A stretch of 5,640 nucleotides of DNA from an uncultured Clostridia bacterium (GTDB taxonomy: Bacteria > Bacillota > Clostridia > Oscillospirales > Oscillospiraceae): NCBI GenBank assembly GCA_947176425.1, contig CAMWQV010000168.1, positions 1-5,640 of the forward strand, given 5' to 3'. Of the stretch, positions 1-5,180 are shown piece by piece. Position numbers and translations under genes: made by a program. The notes beneath the pieces are model-generated. The model worked only from the letters and a program-made list of their open reading frames with translations, ran no database searches and was not told where the DNA came from. Every line of letters starts with the position of its first letter. The stretch's first letter is position 1.

Positions 1-162
1 GGCGTTATCCGAGCTTCCGAAAGGCAGACGTACCAACGGTTTCAGGGATTCTGACCTACACGATTTGAATCATGTGGACTAAGGGATTTTAGAAGAACTT
101 AAGAGACTTTAAGAACTGCGAACTCCTTTGATTCCAATACTTCAGACGCAAAAATGAAGTCA

Positions 163-190
163 GCTGTTTCTGGCGTAGAACAGCGTTTTC
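163..190 (+). terminator. Weak terminator-like stem-loop
   Basis: GCTGTTTCT (163-171) pairs with AGAACAGC (177-184), leaving one unpaired T and a 5-nt loop. A short T-run (GTTTTC, 185-190) follows. The stem is short and the T-tract poor. It could end an upstream transcript, but no upstream gene is visible to support that role. Confidence 0.2.
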
Positions 191-403
191 ACTCCAAAGT
201 GTAGAAAAAACGTAGAAATGCCTAAAACTGTATAATGTAAAACGCCTTCAGGCATAGATACCAATCCAGCATTTTGTTTGCCTTCGTGCCTTCGACATGA
301 CGCTATAGAGATACATGCTGGAGACAATATCTCATAGAACAGGAATGCTTTAGTTTTCGTACTCTATTGATGAGACAAAAGATGAACAAAAGTTAAAGGT
401 TTA

Positions 404-446
404 AAAATGTGGTGCATTTTCCACATAGTTCTGCATAAGCTATGTG
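404..446. repeat. Overlapping, mutually exclusive inverted repeats
   Basis: Three perfect pairings compete here. AAAATG (404-409) pairs with CATTTT (415-420). ATGTGG (407-412) pairs with CCACAT (421-426) across an 8-nt loop. CACATAG (422-428) pairs with CTATGTG (440-446), extendable inward by a T-A pair and a wobble. The CACAT segment at 422-426 can pair only upstream or downstream, so the structures are alternatives. The element lies about 70 bp upstream of the promoter for the 654-aa gene, so it is not in that transcript. A protein-binding site, the end of an upstream transcript or the scar of a mobile element are all possible. Confidence 0.5.
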
Positions 447-480
447 TAGGGCCGGATTCCTGCAAGATAGCATTTCTATA

Positions 481-553
481 CAAGTTGTTTGTAAGGTTTG
501 TGCCCAAAAAGCGTTGACAACGATGGCTTTTTGTGATAAAATGCCAACTGTTG
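481..553. promoter_or_regulatory. Possible operator: CAAC/GTTG palindromes
   Basis: Three short palindromes built from CAA/TTG half-sites flank and overlap the promoter: CAAGTTG at 481-487, GTTGACAAC at 513-521 (covering the -35) and CAACTGTTG at 545-553 (around the predicted transcription start). Their centres are 33 and 32 bp apart, close to three helical turns. That is the arrangement expected if a dimeric repressor bound in register and occluded RNA polymerase. The sites are short and the middle one partly follows from the TTGACA consensus, so this is a suggestion rather than a firm call. Confidence 0.25.
514..542 (+). promoter_or_regulatory. Sigma-A/sigma-70-type promoter of the operon
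   Basis: TTGACA (514-519) is a perfect -35. A 17-bp spacer leads to TAAAAT (537-542), five of six matches to TATAAT. TG at 534-535, one base before the hexamer, adds an extended -10 element. Transcription would start near 549, giving a leader of about 95 nt before the GTG at 645. The near-consensus match predicts strong basal activity, which for a defence operon suggests repression or post-initiation control. No other promoter of comparable quality was seen in the window, so it probably serves all three genes. Confidence 0.8.
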
Positions 554-560
554 TAATATG

Positions 561-606
561 GTTCTGTTACTCCAATTTTTGGGTCATAGAACGCATCAGT
601 GTGATG
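561..606 (+). promoter_or_regulatory. 5' leader with two small stem-loops
   Basis: Within the predicted leader, GTTCT (561-565) pairs with AGAAC (588-592), enclosing a second helix of CCAA (572-575) with TTGG (579-582) around a TTT loop. Immediately downstream CATCA (594-598) pairs with TGATG (602-606) around a GTG loop. The structures end about 25 nt before the Shine-Dalgarno and leave it accessible. No known riboswitch class is recognisable. A role in mRNA stability or translation control is inference. Confidence 0.35.
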
Positions 607-630
607 AATCGAGCGGTAAAATCGTGTTTT

Positions 631-636
631 AGGGGG
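631..636 (+). promoter_or_regulatory. Ribosome binding site for the 654-aa gene
   Basis: AGGGGG lies 8 nt before the GTG at 645. An in-frame TAG at 639-641 leaves this GTG as the first usable start, so the Shine-Dalgarno and the stop together fix the N-terminus. Confidence 0.7.
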
Positions 637-644
637 CGTAGCGG

Positions 645-2609
645 GTGAACGAGTTCTCATTGGCTGAGGTGATATTGGGACAAAATGAATACGATTCTCT
701 GCGGCACTTTTTTAACGCATCGTGGAAAGGAATGTATAAATTTCGCGTTTACATTACTCGCCGTGCCTCGAATTTGAACGAGATTTTTTTTCAAGAGGAG
801 TATTTGCGTAAAGTGGAAGAGGATCCTGTCGCCGCTGAGGAATTGAGAGCGATAAGGCAAAACACATTTCTGACACAGAATGCTCTGCTAGCACATACGC
901 GACGGTTAACCCAAGAGTATATCCGGTCAAAGAAGTTTTCTAGGATCTTGATTGTCGATGAATTAATCATATATGGTCGGGAAATTAATTCCCTCATGCA
1001 AATGCTGGAATCAGCAATCTTGTCAGCCTGGGAAGCAGAAATGGGAAGACCACCTGCTGACTATGAGACGTGGCTTCTGCATAATGCGTTTTTCTCGTCC
1101 GTTGACCTGTTCGTCTATGCTCGAAATGCCAAAGGGCAATTGCTAGAAAATCATTTGAACGCCAGACTGCGCACAGTCCGATTGATGTCCGGAAGCCAAT
1201 GGCGGGAGTATACGCAAAATGTATCCCGTGTGATCAGTCTTAATGATGATGTCGATAACACATCTTACGCTCCATCCTATGTTTTCAACAAGTCCGGCTA
1301 TCGCAGAGTATGCAGCAAGTTAAAAAGCCTGCGATGGGAAGCTTTAGAGACCGACAAAGACGAATTACTGTATCATGGGACAAAGGTTGTTATCTGGCAG
1401 AAAAGCATCTTTTCCCAGGATAGAGAATGCCATCTGCACCTAACTATCCGTTGCTATAAGGGAATTAATCACACGATACGGATTATTCCGTTGCCGTTGT
1501 TTGGAGATGTTGAGGAGACAGCCCTTCCGGAACTATTTTTGGGTACAGCGGAGTTGTTTATCAAAGAAATTCCGAACAGTACGCTGGCCGCGCTTCTAGC
1601 GGATGAAGAAAAACTATTGCAAGCAGTAAAGTTACAGCTGATTTCTTGTATTCTTTCTATCATTATCATGCATGACTGCCTGCCTAAAAGTTGGGGATCC
1701 GCAGATAAGACAACTGCACCTAAACTTATTTCCAATGGTTTGAAAAAGATTGCGCAGAATTTCGGCGTTATCGATGAAACCCTTGTGGAGTTGGAGGCTA
1801 TTGATCATAATGAGGTTTTTCGAGGGCAATTGCGCAAATTTCTTTATTCCTTTTTGCAGGAAAAGACAAAGGCCCTATATCTTTCGGAAGACTCTTCTCC
1901 ATCCGCTTTTGAAAGGGATGTGTGCCTACAGTGTGCAGATGAATTTTTCTATCGGGTCGGACAAGACGATGAGAAATATGTCCAGGATTTGCAACATACG
2001 AAGGGGCTCTATAATGCTTGGACAAGACCAACGATGGAGGCCGTATTCAACGATTATTTAGCATATGTCGATAAAAATCAGACGAACAGTCGCTCATTTG
2101 AGGCGAAAATCGCCGCATTGTTGCCGCTTATGGATCAAGGAGTCGTTGCCATGAATATGCACCCCTACGGGCTTTCTATCAAAGTGGGTGAGCAGTCCAA
2201 ATTCTGTCGGGCACGGCAGATGTACCGTTTTGTACCGGCACTCATTGAATTGGAACGGCACTGTTGGCGTACAAGGGAGGACCTGCCCCAATTGGCGGCA
2301 CAGTTTGGAAAATTCCTAGAGCAAGTATTTCCTGGTGAGGACTTTGAGAAACTCTTTTGGGAATTCACCCTTGAGGTGGTGGAGTGCGGTCAGTCGTTGC
2401 AGGATTGGGATATTGATCTGATCGTCGGACTGGATCAACCCAATCGAAATCACAAAGTTCGCAGATGGCAGGAGTGGTCTGGTCGTGACTGGGGTGCAGA
2501 ATGGGAAATAATCAGCAGCCAAAGTTATATCCAGTATCTGTACTGGGAACGAACAAATCAAGAGAATTGTAAACGATTAGCAATTTCTTTTTGTGAATCC
2601 CAGAAATAA
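645..2609 (+). CDS. Uncharacterised 654-aa protein, possible phosphoribosyltransferase-like N-terminus, defence-operon partner
   Basis: I do not recognise this protein with certainty. The GTG start follows an in-frame stop at 639 and sits 8 nt after AGGGGG. It looks soluble: no signal peptide and no membrane segment (the hydrophobic patch near 331-342 is short and followed by charged residues). Residues 100-119, RILIVDELIIYGREINSL and on, form a hydrophobic strand, an acidic pair (D105, E106) and a Gly loop. This resembles the PRPP-binding loop of type I phosphoribosyltransferases but lacks the usual DD and TG residues, so any such domain would be divergent or inactive. A second strand-like segment is at 151-160. 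Residues 240-290 look beta-rich and 310-450 mostly helical. Residues 485-520, with MDQGVV followed by a Gly-containing hairpin, could be a winged-helix-like unit. It is the first gene after the promoter and precedes the AAA+ ATPase gene by 77 bp. A sensor, regulator or effector role is inference from position only. Confidence 0.85.
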   Translation: MNEFSLAEVILGQNEYDSLRHFFNASWKGMYKFRVYITRRASNLNEIFFQEEYLRKVEEDPVAAEELRAIRQNTFLTQNALLAHTRRLTQEYIRSKKFSRILIVDELIIYGREINSLMQMLESAILSAWEAEMGRPPADYETWLLHNAFFSSVDLFVYARNAKGQLLENHLNARLRTVRLMSGSQWREYTQNVSRVISLNDDVDNTSYAPSYVFNKSGYRRVCSKLKSLRWEALETDKDELLYHGTKVVIWQKSIFSQDRECHLHLTIRCYKGINHTIRIIPLPLFGDVEETALPELFLGTAELFIKEIPNSTLAALLADEEKLLQAVKLQLISCILSIIIMHDCLPKSWGSADKTTAPKLISNGLKKIAQNFGVIDETLVELEAIDHNEVFRGQLRKFLYSFLQEKTKALYLSEDSSPSAFERDVCLQCADEFFYRVGQDDEKYVQDLQHTKGLYNAWTRPTMEAVFNDYLAYVDKNQTNSRSFEAKIAALLPLMDQGVVAMNMHPYGLSIKVGEQSKFCRARQMYRFVPALIELERHCWRTREDLPQLAAQFGKFLEQVFPGEDFEKLFWEFTLEVVECGQSLQDWDIDLIVGLDQPNRNHKVRRWQEWSGRDWGAEWEIISSQSYIQYLYWERTNQENCKRLAISFCESQK

Positions 2610-2657
2610 AAGCAGAGGCGGCTGTATCTAAGACTATGATTCAGCTGCTTTTGCTTT
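2608..2657 (+). terminator. Terminator-like or attenuator hairpin between the first two genes
   Basis: AAAAGCA (2608-2614, starting inside the TAA stop) pairs with TGCTTTT (2646-2652). An inner helix of GCTGTATC (2621-2628) with GATTCAGC (2638-2645) has one T-T mismatch and a 9-nt loop, with a 6-nt bulge (2615-2620) between the helices. The descending arm runs into TTTTGCTTTGC, an interrupted T-tract. No clear promoter follows before the GTG at 2687, so the downstream genes probably depend on read-through. Partial termination would make the first protein more abundant than the next two. Confidence 0.5.
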
Positions 2658-2669
2658 GCTAATTTGTTT

Positions 2670-2676
2670 GGAAGGA
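2670..2676 (+). promoter_or_regulatory. Ribosome binding site for the ATPase gene
   Basis: GGAAGGA lies 10 nt before the GTG at 2687. Reading upstream in frame, no start codon occurs before the TAA at 2660-2662, so GTG 2687 is the most upstream usable start. Confidence 0.65.
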
Positions 2677-2686
2677 TGACGACCTT

Positions 2687-5176
2687 GTGAGAGAGAATGA
2701 TACAAGGAGCTTTAGAAAGCAAATCAAGCTGACGCTACATATTGGTGAAGAACACAATCTGTATATTAGCAGCGACATCAATGACACCTCTGAATTGATG
2801 TATCCCGCATTTCAGGCGGCACTACATGGTCTGCTGGAGATTGTACATAACTCTAAGAAGTGGGGATGGGCAGAGACGCAATACCCGAATCATGTTGAGT
2901 CCACATTCCGGTTTCGGCCACTCTATGAATATTCCAATAATATTCTGGCCTTCTGCGCTGAACGTGGACAGGGAAAGACTAGCGCGATGCTCTCTTTTGC
3001 AGAGGCACTCCAGGTTCACAGCCCAACAACCCCACAGCTTGCGGGATTGGAGAAAGAGATTTTCTATGTACTTCCTCCCATTGATCCAACTTTGCTAGAG
3101 GAAGAAGACAGCGTTGTAGAGATTGTACTCTCCAGACTATATCACGAGTTCAACCAGCAGTTGAAGCACAGCTCCAACTGCGACCATATGCTCTCAGCTT
3201 TTGAGAAAGAGAATCTGCTGATTTATTTCCAGGAGTGCATGCATGGGTTGCGAACGGTGAACCGTTGTAACCGCTATGAGGATGATTTTGAGACGCTGAT
3301 GCAACTGAGCGATTGCTTTGAAGTGAAAAGCCTGCTCTACAAAATTTTGACTCAATTTTTCCAATTAAGGGGTAATGATCCCAATTTCAGTTATCTTGTC
3401 ATCCCATTGGATGATACAGACCTGCAGTTTCAGTGTGCCTATAAAACGCTAGAAGAAGTACGTAAATACCTCTCGTTGCCCAATATTGTCATCTTGATGG
3501 CCACGGACCTGGATCAGTTGCGCAAACTAATTATTGATCACCATCTTACCGTCTTAGAACACGCGGTTGCGAAGGATGTGCTTGTCGTGTCTGAATTTCA
3601 GCGAATGACCGCCAAATACTTGGACAAGCTCATTCCGGCATCCCATGCAATCTACTTGCCTACCGTCAGAGTCCAATGTGAGGCCAATGCGGAAATCCTG
3701 CTGGATTGTGGCAAGGGTCCTGAAGTCGAGTTTCAAGAGGGTATTATTTCGTTGATGCATCAGAAAACAGGTATTATTTTTGTGCATACAAACAGTAATA
3801 TGCATCCCCTGATTCCAACAACATTGCGAGGACTGCGACAATTTTATTCTCTTCTTGAACGAATGGAGGATTGCAGAGAACCTCAAAGTCTTTTGAACAG
3901 CAACCCATCATCACTGGACGAGTGCAAGAGATATCGCCAGAATTTCTGTAATCAGGCGTCTGAATGGATTTTCAAACGTGAGGCAAATCTGGACCTATTT
4001 GAAAATTACTTGGTGAATGATTGGTGTAGCAGTAAGCTTTCCAGTATGGACTGGGAATTGGTCAAGCAGTTACAGAATCTGAGTCCGATGGAACGGATTA
4101 GTCAGGCCGCCATACAGATCAGAAGGATTCATAAAGAAGAACTCAGAGCATACAAAAGCAAGCCAAACCTAGATATCACCCAGATTTTGACAAAATTGGA
4201 CGAAGCGGCACTGCCTAACATGCGGTATTTTACATGCGCAATTAAAACCTATCTTTCCATCCAGTTCCACAGGCTGGCATTAAAAGGGTGGCGGGATTCC
4301 CTCTGCAAATGGATGGTTTCCGGACAGACGAGCGCGTTTGTGTTTCACTTTCCGGAACTGCACCGCAGTATGGGGAATGGTTTCGTTTACATGAGCGGAG
4401 AAACTTCAAGCGCTAAACTTACGGATGAGTTCCTGAAGCAAGTTATAGACGATCCCAATAAACCCTTAGACGCCAACTGGCTGAAGAAACTTTCCAGCGA
4501 CCTCATCAATTGTCTACCAAGGGTGCTTGATGCAAGTGTTCAGGGTATGGAGTGGCTGGCAGAAACTGTAGTGATCGAGATTCTCGAATTTATAATAGAC
4601 ATTTGCTGCAGTTTTGATTTACAGGAAGAAGTTCGTAACTTTGTTAGCCGCCACCCAGTCGCTATCTCTTGGAAAAAATCTTACCAGGATACGGTTCATG
4701 AATATTACAGCCATTTAGTCGACTATTTGTTAGGTCAATGCCATTTGCCAATAGCGGGCAGTCTTTATGGCTTTTTCCCTGCCACAGGCATGTTCTCTAT
4801 ATTGCAAGCCGAGTCGCTACAGTGGTTGGAAAAATACCTGAGTATGGCACGAGCTGGGAATGCAAAAGTCAGTTTAAAGGATCTGGCAGCGGCTATAAAC
4901 TCGTATGATGTTTCGAGGGATACATCATACAAGGCCAAAATTTCGGAGGAGATAGACCGGCGTTTTCAATTAGCGGATGAAGCAATTGGTTATTTGACAA
5001 CGGATCAATTATTCAAAGACTCATCTGAGGTGTGGAAATTGCAGATTGCATCTGCCTGGAAACAGTTCAGAGAAGAGGAAACAATAGATAAGCATGTGAT
5101 CGAGAGTATTGCGGAGACTTTGGACACGCAAATTTTTATGGAATTGAAGATGGAAGATGGCCATCAAGGAGGATAG
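2687..5176 (+). CDS. rdrA: AAA+ ATPase, probable RADAR component RdrA
   Basis: This is an 829-aa cytoplasmic ATPase. Walker A is AERGQGKTS at residues 91-99 (A at the first position, catalytic K97, T98). An IDP-containing segment with acidic helix follows at 130-155. Walker B is LVIPLDDTDL at 237-246 (D242, D243). A sensor-1 strand, VILMATDLDQL, is at 268-278 (T273), and a lid/sensor-2 type segment TTLRGLRQFYSLL is at 378-390. Residues from about 410 to the end are mostly helical with no recognised catalytic motif. The order of motifs and the large helical C-terminus match the AAA+ ATPases of defence systems. In RADAR, RdrA forms ring-like oligomers and works with the deaminase RdrB. The gene is coupled to the next one: its last codons (CAA GGA GGA) form that gene's Shine-Dalgarno. 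The ATPase call is firm, whereas the RdrA assignment rests on motif character and the next gene, so another AAA+/KAP-like defence ATPase remains possible. Confidence 0.75.
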   Translation: MRENDTRSFRKQIKLTLHIGEEHNLYISSDINDTSELMYPAFQAALHGLLEIVHNSKKWGWAETQYPNHVESTFRFRPLYEYSNNILAFCAERGQGKTSAMLSFAEALQVHSPTTPQLAGLEKEIFYVLPPIDPTLLEEEDSVVEIVLSRLYHEFNQQLKHSSNCDHMLSAFEKENLLIYFQECMHGLRTVNRCNRYEDDFETLMQLSDCFEVKSLLYKILTQFFQLRGNDPNFSYLVIPLDDTDLQFQCAYKTLEEVRKYLSLPNIVILMATDLDQLRKLIIDHHLTVLEHAVAKDVLVVSEFQRMTAKYLDKLIPASHAIYLPTVRVQCEANAEILLDCGKGPEVEFQEGIISLMHQKTGIIFVHTNSNMHPLIPTTLRGLRQFYSLLERMEDCREPQSLLNSNPSSLDECKRYRQNFCNQASEWIFKREANLDLFENYLVNDWCSSKLSSMDWELVKQLQNLSPMERISQAAIQIRRIHKEELRAYKSKPNLDITQILTKLDEAALPNMRYFTCAIKTYLSIQFHRLALKGWRDSLCKWMVSGQTSAFVFHFPELHRSMGNGFVYMSGETSSAKLTDEFLKQVIDDPNKPLDANWLKKLSSDLINCLPRVLDASVQGMEWLAETVVIEILEFIIDICCSFDLQEEVRNFVSRHPVAISWKKSYQDTVHEYYSHLVDYLLGQCHLPIAGSLYGFFPATGMFSILQAESLQWLEKYLSMARAGNAKVSLKDLAAAINSYDVSRDTSYKAKISEEIDRRFQLADEAIGYLTTDQLFKDSSEVWKLQIASAWKQFREEETIDKHVIESIAETLDTQIFMELKMEDGHQGG
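3246..3272 (+). repeat. Strong hairpin inside the ATPase coding sequence
   Basis: GGTTGC (3246-3251) pairs with GTAACC (3267-3272, one G-U wobble), and AACGG (3253-3257) with CCGTT (3262-3266), around a UGAA tetraloop with a single bulged G at 3252. The result is 11 base pairs with one bulge, in the region between Walker A and Walker B (residues about 187-196). It is visible directly in the sequence. Any function is unknown. Confidence 0.6.
4903..4930 (+). repeat. 9-bp perfect inverted repeat near the 3' end of the ATPase gene
   Basis: GTATGATGT (4903-4911) and ACATCATAC (4922-4930) are perfect inverse complements separated by 10 nt. The repeat encodes roughly residues 739-748 of the ATPase and lies about 250 nt before the next gene's start. 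It would form a stable mRNA hairpin. It is not followed by a T-run, so it is not an intrinsic terminator. Confidence 0.6.
5166..5172 (+). promoter_or_regulatory. Consensus ribosome binding site that sets the TTG start
   Basis: AAGGAGG is a perfect anti-16S match, embedded in the last sense codons of the ATPase gene and 8 nt before TTG 5181. An in-frame ATG at 5157 has only weak purine-rich sequence in front of it, so the spacing favours TTG. Confidence 0.7.
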
Positions 5177-5180
5177 AGCT

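Larger units (their letters stand above)
1..510. other. Gene-free left flank
   Basis: I see no supported gene here. The three + frames at the left edge close at about 54, 68 and 82, so at most a 26-codon C-terminal tail of an upstream gene could be present, which is not more than chance. Longer open frames on either strand lack a ribosome binding site and have unremarkable composition. The stretch is AT-leaning and carries several short inverted repeats: 163-171 with 177-184 (GCTGTTTCT / AGAACAGC, one bulged T, 5-nt loop, followed by GTTTTC), 303-312 with 329-337, and the stronger set at 404-446. A perfect TATAAT at 231-236 has no -35 partner at a usable distance. The short word GTAGAA recurs at 175, 201 and 212. 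It reads as intergenic sequence, or as the junction between an upstream unit and the defence operon. Confidence 0.6.

Noticed and set aside
59..76. tRNA-like T-arm sequence (GATTTGAATC)
   Set aside because: No acceptor, D or anticodon arms can be built around it; it is just a small imperfect palindrome.
2..82. C-terminal end of an upstream gene in frame 2
   Set aside because: Twenty-six open codons at the edge are within chance, the other frames are nearly as long, and the residues match nothing I recognise.
231..236. Perfect TATAAT as a second promoter
   Set aside because: No acceptable -35 occurs 15-19 bp upstream on the + strand, there is no extended -10 TG at the right offset, and there is no gene to drive before the better promoter at 514.
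442..648. 68-codon + frame upstream of gene A
   Set aside because: It starts upstream of the strong promoter and reads through it, lacks a ribosome binding site, and its composition is not protein-like.
364..660. 98-codon - strand frame
   Set aside because: It would overlap the promoter and start of gene A on the opposite strand, has no ribosome binding site, and its sequence is low-quality and not recognisable.
3740..3779. GGTATTATTT repeated 30 nt apart
   Set aside because: Both copies encode Gly-Ile-Ile in the ATPase and only two copies exist, so this is chance or a minor protein repeat, not a CRISPR or mobile element.
3554..3886. 110-codon - strand frame
   Set aside because: It lies fully inside the ATPase gene, antisense, without a ribosome binding site or domain signal.
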